From: Liolophura sinensis
Taxonomy: Eukaryota; Mollusca; Polyplacophora; Chitonida; Chitonidae
Direction of reading: 5' to 3'
NCBI RefSeq assembly: GCF_032854445.1
Contig: NC_088300.1
Coordinates: forward strand, 22,735,608-22,799,607
Length of the DNA: 64,000 nt
Below, piece by piece: positions 21,201-26,575 of this stretch (position 1 is its first letter; every line of letters begins with the position of its first letter). The notes under the pieces were generated by a model. It saw only the letters and a list, made by a program, of their open reading frames with translations. It made no database searches and was not told the origin of the DNA. Position numbers and translations under genes: made by a program.

Positions 21201-22162
21201 TAGCCTCAGCAGCCAATGCAGTTCTCCAAAGTCAGCAGCAGTTTTACTTCATATTTCATATACTGTTTCACAATTTTCATTTGGATAAGTGCAAAATTTA
21301 AGACTTGGCTTAAAGTTAAAACTGGTATTAAAGTCTTAAACCAGTTTTGAACAACTGGCCCCTGGCTTTCAACATGGTCAGCAAAGCCCATCTTACAGTG
21401 AATACTTACAACTATTCACAAATATATTTAGTTATTCATTTCATTAAGGATGCAAGAATTTTTCACTTGTGTGATGTAGTCAGTTTTAAGGCTGGTGTTA
21501 ACTGGAATTTCTGCTGTAACACCTTAAGAAAATTACTCACAAACTTTCCACGTATGACTTCATACTGATATACATAGTATAACTGTGGAAAGCAAATGGC
21601 CTTTAGCAAATGCGAACGGTCACACAAGCGTCAACTCACAGATCCATTATCCCATTATTAATGTAACGGTAATGTACAGCTGGTTGCAACCTCCACCCCT
21701 ATCCCCTCAGTGGCTGAACTTGATGAAGTGTTTTCTCCCCCTTACCTTTCTCCCTGCTGGACTGGGAGTAGACAAAGTTCCTGGAGCCCTTGTTGTTGAA
21801 GATGGAGAGATGGTTGTGGGAGTCACATGTGTTGAAGTTGATTTGGCTGTCGTAACCTGTGACTGTGAGGCCTGTGTTTTACTTTGTGCTGTTGTTGGCA
21901 ATGGTGTTGTTGTTGTTGACTTGATTGATGTCGTTGAACTGTTTGTTGTTGTTCTACTGTTTGTCGTCGTTGAACTGTTTGGTGTTGCTGAACCGTTTGA
22001 TGTTGTCGATGATGTCGTCGCCATAGTTACTGACGTCGACACTGTAGACACTGATCCTGCTGTTGTGCCTGTGGACGTAGTATCTTTCCCAGACACCCAG
22101 GTGCTATGATCTCCAACCAGAAGAATGACAACAACCAGATACACTGACAATGAACTGGCCAT
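94..22162 (-). CDS. Mucin-like type I membrane protein with lamin-tail-domain-like repeats (17 coding exons)
   Basis: Spliced gene read on the minus strand. Exons: 22162-21746, 20687-20539, 19125-18984, 18126-18015, 16618-16260, 14966-14811, 14057-13628, 12996-12834, 12343-11991, 9804-9503, 9036-8875, 8176-7972, 6913-6747, 3452-3262, 1894-1632, 932-735, 290-94. All junctions are GT-AG with matching phases; total 3966 nt, 1321 aa. Architecture: signal peptide (1-25), Thr/Ser-rich stalk (26-139), about five LTD-like repeats (about 140-1110) joined by Cys-containing linkers, a Ser-Pro-Ala-Gln-Thr-Thr mucin block (about 483-588), a Cys-rich juxtamembrane part, a transmembrane helix (about 1261-1283) and a basic tail (KRKRR). 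Repeats share INEV, FVEL, GAIALY and VVDAVVY-type strands, as in LTDs. Many N-glycosylation sequons support an extracellular location. Function unknown; likely a cell-surface or adhesion glycoprotein. The LTD call is from strand patterns, not a search. The last exon could splice onward beyond the left edge. Confidence 0.8.
285..445. repeat. Short tandem repeat carrying copies of the exon 17 splice acceptor
   Basis: About four imperfect copies (roughly 30-37 bp) of a unit reading, on the minus strand, CACTTGCTGTTCC-TTGCAG-ACCCTAAT. Each unit repeats the acceptor context of exon 17. The copy at 425/426 is exactly 135 bp from the exon 17 acceptor. Confidence 0.75.
735..932 (-). CDS. Exon 16 of LTD-mucin gene: extracellular membrane-proximal part
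   Basis: Phase 1 in after TTCACAG, phase 1 out at AATA|GTAAGT. Encodes NVTFSCGSVLMEANIY, FVKSSKTVTFANHSYTVNSS and CFSFCSP: three Cys and two sequons. Resembles a small disulfide-bonded module; family not recognised. An alternative donor (GGGG|GTAATA) lies 8 bp upstream. Confidence 0.78.
1632..1894 (-). CDS. Exon 15 of LTD-mucin gene: Cys-rich juxtamembrane part
   Basis: Phase 2 in after TTTCAG, phase 1 out at TAAAGA|GTAAGT. Starts with the last copy of the linker (ESISRCSDQYARNSTQ, SPGQANNCPSD) and continues into a segment with Cys pairs (NSRCQCGFSE) that lacks LTD motifs. Fold not recognised. Confidence 0.82.
1945..2060. repeat. 33-bp tandem repeat, 3 copies
   Basis: TTTACATGTGCTGAAAATGACC followed by TAAAATACT is repeated nearly perfectly three times in the intron between exons 14 and 15. 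Confidence 0.8.
2470..2540. repeat. 24-bp tandem repeat, 3 copies
   Basis: Unit ACCCACCAATCAAATGTCCCTGG repeats three times with few changes. Intronic; no function evident. Confidence 0.7.
2929..3078 (-). mobile_element. tRNA-derived SINE, 5'-truncated
   Basis: TTATTTATTATCTGATTGGTGTTTTATGCCGTACTCAAGAATATTTC… matches the 3' half of the window's main SINE family in reverse orientation. The tRNA head is missing. Confidence 0.85.
3262..3452 (-). CDS. Exon 14 of LTD-mucin gene: repeat 5, C-terminal half
   Basis: Phase 0 in after TTTCTTCCAG, phase 2 out at CGTGT|GTAAGT. Encodes LGAVALYDGRQWQC and SRVVDAVVYSTLSNMTTP, the canonical GAIALY and VVDAVVY strands. The 3.3-kb intron before it holds the 19-bp satellite and SINE copies. 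Confidence 0.85.
3453..4157. other. Intron sequence without recognisable features
   Basis: Between exon 14 and the 19-bp satellite. No exon-like frame, tandem repeat or known element seen; AT-rich with scattered oligo-A/T. Confidence 0.5.
4158..5850. repeat. 19-bp minisatellite array, about 1.7 kb
   Basis: Close to 90 units of ACTGACACAGTGTACAGAT with point variants (GAGTACAG, GTAAAG, ACAGACACT) and 25-bp units that carry an extra ACAGAT. Because 19 is not a multiple of three and the unit has no stop in any minus frame, very long spurious frames rich in Val, Ser, Cys, Thr and Tyr appear. The array lies in the intron between exons 13 and 14 and no splice signals join it to the gene. Confidence 0.95.
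5911..6164 (-). mobile_element. tRNA-derived SINE, full length
   Basis: Complete element in reverse orientation, from the GATTGGTGTTTTATGCCGTACTCAAG tail to the tRNA-like head (box B region GAGTTCAAGTCC; box A region altered). Flanked by a 12-bp target-site duplication, CCATGTGGCTTG, at 5881-5892 and 6165-6176. Confidence 0.92.
6408..6528 (+). mobile_element. SINE 3' fragment
   Basis: ATGGTTGTGGGTTTAGCATGG…CATATAAGTGAGATGTTCTTGAGTGCAGCATAAAACACC and an (AATA)n-like tail match the 3' part of the main SINE family, diverged. Confidence 0.8.
6747..6913 (-). CDS. Exon 13 of LTD-mucin gene: repeat 5, middle
   Basis: Phase 1 in after TTACTTGCAG, phase 0 out at CAACCG|GTATGA. Encodes YLQGFVLVLYNATDG, ENGYFLLGGSED and PNVVFSQP, matching the FVLVSFNG…SGYFLLGPKGG strands of repeat 4. 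Confidence 0.82.
7071..7254 (-). mobile_element. tRNA-derived SINE with internal deletion
   Basis: Tail (TTATTTATTTGA) joins directly to CCCGGGGGAAACCCATGACC and the tRNA head ending AGCCACGGAGG; the conserved TGTTTTACGCCGTACTC block is missing. Confidence 0.85.
7255..7402 (-). mobile_element. Older diverged SINE-like element
   Basis: Poly-ATTT start, TGATGTTAAATGCCATACTCA, TATAGGATGGTAGCCAC and GGATGGAGGAAAT follow the order of blocks in the main SINE but with heavy divergence, as in similar copies at about 13.1, 13.4, 18.3, 21.4 and 28.6 kb. Confidence 0.45.
7790..7948 (+). mobile_element. SINE 3' part next to exon 12 donor
   Basis: GCAACCTGCAGATGGTCGTG… to GAGTACGGCGTAAAACACCAATCAAATAAATAAA, 5'-truncated, with a C-rich expansion in the middle. 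Ends about 24 bp from the exon 12 donor at 7971. Confidence 0.88.
7972..8176 (-). CDS. Exon 12 of LTD-mucin gene: Cys linker and repeat 5 start
   Basis: Phase 0 in after TTGTACCAG, phase 1 out at GAAAG|GTATCA. Encodes the linker SVSRCLYCNFTRKG and PTPGKSNTCP, then KVLINEVNVDPP and LGFVELKG. The acceptor sits at the edge of a 93-bp tandem repeat, and a SINE tail ends about 24 bp past the donor. Confidence 0.85.
8176..8400. repeat. 93-bp tandem repeat spanning the exon 12 acceptor
   Basis: Three copies (starting near 8176, 8269, 8362) of TCTGGTACAAGAGAACAGGTACACAAAT…. On the minus strand each copy ends with the GTACCAG or GTACGAG of the exon 12 acceptor. Confidence 0.8.
8464..8668. repeat. About 100-bp tandem duplication
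   Basis: Two neighbouring copies of CAAAACTTACAG…CTATTTC…CATTGTACTACAC…TGATATACCCTGTGTGATCTGA…GGTGAA…AAATGCAGGTGCACAAA, about 90% alike by eye. Intronic. Confidence 0.8.
8875..9036 (-). CDS. Exon 11 of LTD-mucin gene: repeat 4, C-terminal half
   Basis: 54 codons, phase 0 at both ends (CACTTCCAG acceptor, TCTGAG|GTAAGT donor). Encodes LSDVIDAVVFGRLESQVKAL and SLTPAGSFVNISKPSE, completing repeat 4. Confidence 0.85.
9503..9804 (-). CDS. Exon 10 of LTD-mucin gene: repeat 4, N-terminal half
   Basis: Phase 1 in after TTGTTACAG, phase 0 out at TACAAG|GTAATC. Encodes CQVPKVVINEVSMNGSVFVEL, SLNPFVLVSFNGT, SSGYFLLGPKGG and LKPGAIALYK, all LTD-type strands in order. Best single exon for a profile test of the domain call. 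Confidence 0.88.
10018..10168 (-). mobile_element. MITE-like dispersed repeat, copy 1
   Basis: TGATTCTTCAATC…GCATGTTCTCAGGGCATTATTCTGCGTAGACTGTTAAAAT… to CGCATAAATTGCACTGAAAGTTGCTCTTTCC. The same block order occurs in copies at 10.3, 20.9, 50.7, 57.0 and 57.8 kb. Confidence 0.6.
10305..10460 (+). mobile_element. MITE-like dispersed repeat, copy 2 (inverted relative to copy 1)
   Basis: AATTCCTCAATCTTTGTGCACTG then GGTTGGATTGACCAATTTCAGGGCTTCG, AAAGTATAATTTTAACAGTC and AGAGTATGCTGG…CTTGCAAAC, with an internal deletion. Lies head to head with copy 1. Confidence 0.6.
11611..11868 (-). mobile_element. tRNA-derived SINE, full length but diverged
   Basis: ATTTATTTGATGGGTGTTTTATGCCGTACTCAAGAG… to TTCAGCCACGGAGGCCCC, reverse orientation, all blocks present. 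Ends about 120 bp from exon 9. Confidence 0.9.
11991..12343 (-). CDS. Exon 9 of LTD-mucin gene: repeat 3, C-terminal half plus linker
   Basis: Phase 2 in after CTCTGCAG, phase 1 out at GAAAA|GTATGT. Encodes VSSAVVLYRL (GAIALY equivalent), MALDFVVYSATASDSP (VVDAVVY equivalent) and the start of the next linker (AISRCVPSVLKMM). Two other frames over this exon are also fairly open but break the gene's phase. Confidence 0.8.
12834..12996 (-). CDS. Exon 8 of LTD-mucin gene: repeat 3, N-terminal half
   Basis: Phase 1 in, phase 2 out (AAAAAT|GTAAGA). Encodes GVSLVINEVYLG, EDYVELKGADNL and GLLLVSLTGNP, the clearest INEV…YVELKG pattern. Tandem acceptors (CAGCAG) allow a start at 12999 with one extra Ala and no frame change. 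Confidence 0.85.
13110..13490 (-). mobile_element. Two older diverged SINE-like copies
   Basis: Near 13110-13260 and 13340-13490: ATTTATTGATTGA(TT)GC…CATACTCAATA, CACGTATACAATGGTAATCAGTTTTATGGGCGGAGGAAG, then AACCTTTGTCGAGTTAATGACAG. They resemble each other and loosely the main SINE. Confidence 0.5.
13628..14057 (-). CDS. Exon 7 of LTD-mucin gene: Cys linker and mucin minisatellite
   Basis: Phase 0 in after TTGCCTCAG, phase 1 out at CCCCAG|GTATGT. After a linker (YCPQQPEMFVSMTPSPGKEN-PCPG) the exon becomes a coding minisatellite of 18-bp units giving Ser-Pro-Ala-Gln-Thr-Thr, with shorter variants. This is an O-glycosylated mucin block placed between repeats 2 and 3. The array also stays open on the other strand; that frame is only a shadow. 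Confidence 0.85.
14476..14497 (+). repeat. Run of 22 G
   Basis: Uninterrupted poly-G in the intron between exons 6 and 7 (poly-C in the transcript). The exact length may be affected by assembly. Confidence 0.9.
14511..14757 (-). mobile_element. Second tRNA-derived SINE family, copy 1
   Basis: ACACCAGACATGACACTCCACCCAGTCAC…ACTGATACTGGG…TCAGTTCTGAGCGCCAAGCGAGG…GACACTCTAACCATTAGGTTGCCGAAGCA. On the minus strand the right end reads like a tRNA (GGCAACCTAATGGTTAGAGTG). Same block order as the copy at 15454-15779. Confidence 0.75.
14811..14966 (-). CDS. Exon 6 of LTD-mucin gene: repeat 2, C-terminal half
   Basis: 52 codons, phase 0 at both ends (TTTGTAG acceptor, CCCAG|GTTTGT donor). Encodes SGAIALYWIPDG and NLLDIVVYGNLGSNASQ, the GAIALY and VVDAVVY strands of repeat 2. 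Confidence 0.8.
15087..15337 (+). mobile_element. tRNA-derived SINE, full length, forward
   Basis: Starts GGGGCCTCCGTGGCTCAGTCGG (tRNA box A), then GAGTTCAAGTCCAGCTC (box B region), GGTCGTGGGTTTCCCCCGGG, and the conserved 3' block GTGAAATATTCTTGAGTACGGCG before poly-A. Flanked by a 13-bp duplication, TCTAATTTCACCA (15074-15086 and 15338-15350), so it is a fairly recent insertion. Confidence 0.95.
15454..15779 (-). mobile_element. Second tRNA-derived SINE family, full-length copy
   Basis: On the minus strand begins CCTGCTTCAGTGGCCTAGTGG with TTAGAG (tRNA-like box A), followed by TGGGATCAAAC, and ends with a body containing CGCCGTATGACTGAAAAGTGCG and a (CATA)n tail. Flanked by a 13-bp duplication, AACTTTCTTGGTA, at 15441-15453 and 15780-15792. 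Confidence 0.85.
16260..16618 (-). CDS. Exon 5 of LTD-mucin gene: Cys linker plus repeat 2
   Basis: Phase 1 in, phase 0 out (AATGGG|GTAAGT). Begins with a linker (DIRRCYSKEAMDL…PIGCVAP, two Cys) that recurs between repeats, then GLLINEFKLF, EKFIEIYSSG, IRLVTFDGET, the first strands of an LTD-like unit. Several sequons (NMT, NKT, NSS, NIT). Confidence 0.85.
16990..17900. repeat. Ancient degenerate tandem repeat in intron 4
   Basis: Blocks like GCAGTTTTTGCAC(A)…AACCAACGACCAATC…ATTCATTAAATATGCAAAACTTA recur at about 17048, 17355, 17507 and 17835 with 150-330 bp spacing. Too diverged to give one period. Confidence 0.5.
18015..18126 (-). CDS. Exon 4 of LTD-mucin gene: repeat 1, C-terminal strand
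   Basis: Phase 0 in after TCTTCCAG, phase 1 out at AAAAA|GTAAGT. Encodes NNRPVDAVVFTFSQTPPSAL, the VVDAVVY-type strand that closes each LTD-like repeat, then DLFPGVTAAILLTPK. Confidence 0.75.
18642..18845 (-). mobile_element. tRNA-derived SINE with internal deletion and target duplication
   Basis: (TTTA)n tail, GATTGGTGTTTTACGCCGTAC…GCGGCCAGC joined directly to TGGCAGACCTTCCCACG, ending AGCCACGGAGGCCCC. A 10-bp duplication TGTGACCTAT (18628-18637 and 18846-18855) flanks it, so the deletion was already in the source copy or arose later. Confidence 0.92.
18984..19125 (-). CDS. Exon 3 of LTD-mucin gene: repeat 1, middle
   Basis: Phase 2 in, phase 0 out (CCCTCG|GTAAGT). Encodes a GYPVISLGTAV stretch and NLTFAVALYDKL, equivalent to the GAIALY strand of other repeats. 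Contains two NLT sequons. The preceding intron carries the 51-bp tandem array. Confidence 0.75.
19199..19812. repeat. 51-bp tandem array, 12 nearly identical copies
   Basis: Unit GAATATCTAACCAAATCTATACAGC…TTGGATATACAATGTGATCCCA. Only a handful of single-base differences across 12 copies, so the array is young or homogenised. As 51 is a multiple of three, it is open in several frames on both strands. It lies 74 bp upstream of exon 3 (in transcript order), in the intron between exons 2 and 3. Confidence 0.95.
19850..20045. repeat. Dispersed repeat, copy A (pair with 62985-63185)
   Basis: Shares AATTATTATGAAAA…AATGATTTGTTT(G/A)TGTCA…GGATGCAAGCTTCATAAAAC…CAAATTATTTCTCTACAC…GTTTCAAAATATTG with the second copy 43 kb away. 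Confidence 0.75.
20539..20687 (-). CDS. Exon 2 of LTD-mucin gene: repeat 1, N-terminal strands
   Basis: Enters in phase 0 after TTTCAG and leaves in phase 2 at AT|GTAAGA. Encodes IIISNVHINSTGG… and NLTVEVWRSN, a degenerate version of the INEV…FVEL half seen in later repeats. It was found from its splice sites and frame; it contains no long open frame. Confidence 0.65.
20865..21062 (-). mobile_element. MITE-like dispersed repeat, copy 3
   Basis: GTAATTCTTTAACCTTTTCTCATGTTTGCAAGGTG…GACAAAATTAAAC…GGTCAACCCAACAAATGTAGTTTTGTC…GCATAAATTGCACTGTAAG…GGGCGAGGAATTAGGG. Confidence 0.7.
21746..22162 (-). CDS. Exon 1 of LTD-mucin gene: signal peptide and Thr/Ser stalk
   Basis: 139 codons ending in phase 0 at donor AAAG|GTAAGG. 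ATG at 22162 is chosen because it starts a clean signal peptide (MASSLSVYLVVVILLVG, then polar residues). The rest is almost only Thr, Ser and Asn, a typical O-glycosylated stalk. A strong 3' splice site (TTCTTGTTTGCAG) lies just upstream at 22199-22200, so the exon probably starts at 22198 and a 5'UTR exon lies further upstream. In-frame ATGs at 22198 and 22195 are alternative starts but would bury the signal peptide behind polar residues. Confidence 0.8.
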
Positions 22163-22425
22163 CTTGCTATTACCCACGTCACATTTCCAACCCATCATCT
22201 GCAAACAAGAACAGTGAGGGTATCTCCTGACAATTTCATAAATGGTAGTTTTCATGGACATTTAAGGCCTGCATTAATATTCCCAGATAGAAAATGTAGT
22301 CCAGACAATGTGAGATCATTATAAGGGATTTTCTAACCTTTGCCTGGAATATTAAAAACCAAAAAAAGGTCCATGTATTGATTGACTTGGAGCATAGCCC
22401 ACAAAAACACACGTCTTGCATAGTT

Positions 22426-22657
22426 ATTTATTTATTTGATTGGTGTTTACGTCGTACTCAAGAATATTTTACTTATATGACGGCGACCAGCATTATGACC
22501 CACGACCATCCACAGGTTGCTGGCAGACCTTCCCACATAAGGCCGGGAGAGAAAGCCAGCATGAGCTGGACTTGAACTCACAGTAACTGCATTGGTGAGA
22601 GACTCCCGTTTCATTACGCTGCGCTAGCGCGCTAACCAACTGAGCCACGGAGGCCCA
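22426..22657 (-). mobile_element. tRNA-derived SINE inserted at the edge of the 42-bp array
   Basis: Reverse orientation, full head and tail, a short gap in the middle. Flanked by a 12-bp duplication TCTTGCATAGTT (22414-22425 and 22658-22669). The right copy is the start of the minisatellite unit GCATAGTT. Confidence 0.93.
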
Positions 22658-23420
22658 TCTTGCATAGTTCAAGAGCCCTCTATAAAATACATGTATTCTA
22701 TCAGCATAGTTTTATGAGCCCTCTATAAAATACATGTGTTGTATCAGCATAGTTTATGAGCCCTCTATAAAATACATGTATTGTATCAGCATAGTTCATT
22801 AGCCCTCTGTAAAATACAAGTATTGTATCAGCATAGTTCATGAGCCCTCTATAAAATACATGTATTGTATCAGCATAGTTCATGAGCCCCTCTATAAAAT
22901 ACATGTATTGTATCAGCATAGTTCATTAGCCCTCTGTAAAATACAAGTATTGTATCAGCATAGTTCAAGAGCCCTCTATAAAATACATGTATTGTATCAG
23001 CATAGTTCAAGAGCCCTCTATAAAATACATGTATTGTATCAGCATAGTTCATGAGCCCTCTATAAAATACATGTATTGTATCAGCATAGTTTATGAGCCT
23101 TCTATAAAATACACATGTTGTATCAGCATAGTTCATGAGCCCTCTATAAAATACATGTGTGGTATCAGCATAGTTCATGAGCCCTCTATAAAATACATGT
23201 ATTGTATCAGCATAGTTCATGAGCCCTCTATAAAATACATGTATTGTATCAGCACAGTTTATGAGCCCTCTATAAAATACATGTGTTGTATCAGCATAGT
23301 TCATGAGCCCACTAAATACATGTATCAGCATAGAGTTCCAGAGCCCACAACAATATCTGTCTTATACCAGCCTAGTTCAAGACCCCTCTTTAAAAAAATG
23401 CCTGTATTGTATCAGTAAGT
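22658..23420. repeat. 42-bp minisatellite array, about 17 copies
   Basis: Unit AGCATAGTTCATGAGCCCTC then TATAAAATACATGTATTGTATC; the right end decays into partial units up to about 23.6 kb. It lies within 0.5 kb upstream of exon 1 of the LTD-mucin gene, in its first intron or 5' flank. Confidence 0.93.
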
Positions 23421-23775
23421 AGTTCTAGAGACGACTATAAAATATACAGGTTTTGTATCAGAGTGGCATTGCAGATCTCACTACATGTAGCTCCGGAAGT
23501 GTGTGGTAGGGTTTGACGTCATGCAGCTAACTGTCTCATCTTAGCACCTTCTGAAAAGGTTGCGGAAATACGTTCAATATACATCATGTATCAGCATGGA
23601 ATTCCACTTTCCTTCGATACACTTAATGTATCAGTTCAGCACTGGAAAGCCAAATGCCCTAAATGACCTAATATTCAGCCCACCTTTTTTTAGAGGCAAT
23701 TTAATGTCATAATATTTCCAAAAATCAACAGAACACCCAAAATCAGCAAAAATAAGCAAGTTAATAGTCAAATTT

Positions 23776-23909
23776 TATTTATTTATTTGATTGGTGTTTT
23801 ATGCCATACTTAACAATATTTCATTTATATGACTTATATACTATTATTATACGAGCTGCAACAAGCCCGGGGGAACCCACGACCATCCTCAGGTTGCTGG
23901 CGGTCAAGT
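23776..23909 (-). mobile_element. SINE fragment
   Basis: TTTATTTATTTGATTGGTGTTTTATGCCATAC… and GCCCGGGGGAACCCACGACCATCC, with the middle replaced by AT-rich sequence; tRNA head absent. Confidence 0.8.
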
Positions 23910-24166
23910 GACATTTTAGCGTTAAACACATGTTGACTGTCCACCAAAGTCCACTGAAGGGAGTGCAATGTATCAGAATGATTACCAGAACCCATGTTTA
24001 CTTCCATGTGTTATATCGACATAGAATTCCCAGAAACTTTCACGACACCTTGACAATAGGTACATTTACTGTATTTGATAGAAACTTTCTCTCGTTACTA
24101 AGTTACTCATTTTGTCTGATTTTGGGAGTTTTATTGATCTTACATAGGTGTTTTGCAGTTTTGCAT

Positions 24167-24255
24167 TTATTTACTTATTTGATTGTGTTTTATGCAGTAC
24201 TCAAGAACATTTCCCTTACACAACGGGGGCCTGCATTATGGTGGAGGGCGATAAC
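24167..24255 (-). mobile_element. SINE 3' fragment
   Basis: TTATTTGATTGTGTTTTATGCAGTACTCAAGAACATTTCCC…GCATTATGGTGGAGGG; only the 3' end of the family. Confidence 0.75.
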
Positions 24256-24475
24256 CTACAGGAAAAAATGTAAGTTTCACCACTGAACAGCACGTGATAG
24301 TTTGTGATCTTTACCTGCCACATGCAGTATTTATTATTATTTTGGAAATCCCTCCTACTTTCATTCTTTATACACTTTATTCGTTCGTTGCTGGTTTGAG
24401 TTGAATGTTATTTTGGGGAATGGAATGTCACAGATTCACAGAAGTCAAAATCTTTACAACCGAAAATTCAAAATT

Positions 24476-24476
<1 letters not shown>

Positions 24477-24521
<45 letters not shown>
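24477..24521. repeat. (GA)n microsatellite
   Basis: About 21 uninterrupted GA units. Confidence 0.95.
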
Positions 24522-24524
<3 letters not shown>

Positions 24525-25734
24525 AATTTCATGTTAGGTTCATTTCTGATCATGATTTTATTGTTGGTACAGACATATACTTGTACAAATATATTATCTT
24601 GATCAGAGATAGAACATTGCGTAAGAAGACAGATATAAACCAGGGTGATACATGTTCAGTTGTTGGGTGTTATATTAAAGGAAAGAAAGGAACTAACAAA
24701 CATTATATCAAAAGTAAACATATGCAAAATACAGAGATGAGGCTTATCCTGCCCAGATTAGAGGCACAAAATGAAACAATTACAAACCCTGTATATATCA
24801 TCAAAAATAACAAAATATGCTAATAGAAAGACCGGCTAATCCTGATGAGAGATACATGTATGATTATAATGAACCAGTTATAAACCATCCATGTTCAGTT
24901 GTCGATGTTATATTAAACAAAGAAGGTCTAAAATTGACGCGTATGAATCCCAAGAACGTCTGTTTTGATTGATGGCTGGTATATATGAATGTGTGTTTTG
25001 ACCAATTTATATGTAATTTAGACTAATGTCTGTCTGACATGACTGTATCGTAAGTCATAAGATGAACCATAACTTCAAATTATAACACTAAGAGGGTAGG
25101 AGGTACCGTAACCCAAATCAGAAAACGTGCTAAAAACTTGAACTGGCTTACCTGCAATTTAATGAAAAACCAAATGCTCCCTCAGTTTTGGCTGTTCAAA
25201 AACATGATGGACACTTCAAAAATATATCTGAGTGACCAAGTAGAAATGGTTTGAAGTACACCTTCTTGACTTCCAATAGGCTGTATAAAAAATTAACAAT
25301 TAGCTATGTGTTCTCAAATATCAAGATGTGTGTAAAGCCAAGGCCTCATCAGACATTTAGATTCTCTGTTCTCCGTCTCTTGCTAGGGTAATGGGTTATT
25401 GCTATACATATATCTTGTCTTTTCATGACTCATCATCCACACAGTCCTATCCTATCTTGCCGAAGCCTGCTTCCTCAACTAACAAGAATGTTGATTCCAC
25501 TTTATATTCAGAAACATCTGAAGTAGGTCATTACATTGCTGCCTAAACTTAAATTTCCGTAAGGCAAAATTTGAACTTCTGATAGCCTGTATATTTAAAT
25601 ACAAACCTCTGTTCAACAACAGCACATTTTCACCAGTCTCTCAAGATACCTTCATTAATATGGCACTTGATGGTTCACAAAAGTCCACTCATCTCAAAAT
25701 TATTTGTTTTACATAATACTAGAGCAGTTGGCGT
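24522..25734. other. Intergenic stretch without recognised gene
   Basis: AT-rich. Two loose copies of CATGTTCAGTTGT…GTTATATTAAA (about 24650 and 24890) suggest an old duplication. No exon-like frame with splice sites was convincing. Confidence 0.4.
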
Positions 25735-26575
25735 ATGAATGGAGAAAAAGCATTGAAATCACGTACTGTGCCTCGACTTGGAGCCGACAAACCTCTTACA
25801 GACCATTGTGAAACCTTGACTTGTAAAATACTAAAAGTATGGTGTATATATATGGATGGAGGAAACCAACTGAAATCACGTTACTGTACCTTGTCTTGTA
25901 GCCGACAAACCTCTTACACACTACTGTGAAACTTTGACTTGTAAAATACTAAAAGTATGGTGTATATATATGGATGGATGAAACCAAACGAAATCACGTA
26001 CTGTACCTTGTCTTGTAGCCGACAAACCTCTTACAAACTATTGTGAAACCTTGACTTGTAAAATACTAAAAGTTTGGATGGAGAAAACCAAAGAGGCAAT
26101 GAGGTTGTAATTGTACTATGTCCAGCAGCCGAGAAACCTCACACAAACTATTATCACACCTTTAGTCATAACATACTGCATTAGTCTCGTGTATAGATTT
26201 ATTTATTTATTTCATTGGTGTTTCATGTCGTACTCAAAAATATTTCACTTATAAGAGGGTGGCCAGCATTATGGTGAGTGAAAACTAGGCAGAGCCCAGG
26301 GGAAACCCACGACCATCCGCAGGTTGCTGAAAGACCTTCCCATGTACGACCAGAGAGGAAGCTAGTATGAGCTGGACTTGAACCCACAGCAACTCCATTG
26401 GTGAGAGACTTCTGGGTCATCATGCTGCTCTAGTGCGCTAACCAACTGAGCCACGGATGTAGGAATGTAGATGTAGGAAACCAATGTGCATGGTGATGAA
26501 ATTACTGTACCGTGTCATGCAGCTGAGAAGCCTTTAACAAACTATTATGAAACCTTCGCTTATAAAAATTAAAAA
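25735..26575. repeat. About 117-bp tandem repeat interrupted by a SINE
   Basis: Four to five units with GAAATCACGTACTGTACCTTG and TAGCCGACAAACCTCTTACA…ATTGTGAAACCTTGACTTGT. Starts of units near 25755, 25872, 25990 and 26100. A further diverged unit follows the SINE at 26198-26457. Confidence 0.85.
26198..26457 (-). mobile_element. tRNA-derived SINE inside the 117-bp repeat
   Basis: Nearly complete, reverse orientation, from TTTATTTATTTCATTGGTG to ACCAACTGAGCCACGG. Confidence 0.9.

Noticed and set aside
21585-22109. Plus-strand Val/Asp-rich frame of 174 codons
   Set aside because: Antisense of the Thr/Ser-rich exon 1, where the signal peptide and splice sites fix the minus strand.
22701-23418. 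Repetitive frames of 64-153 codons on both strands
   Set aside because: Shadow of the 42-bp minisatellite.
19199-23420. CRISPR-like arrays (51-bp and 42-bp repeats)
   Set aside because: Units are directly contiguous with no unique spacers, in an intron-bearing animal genome.
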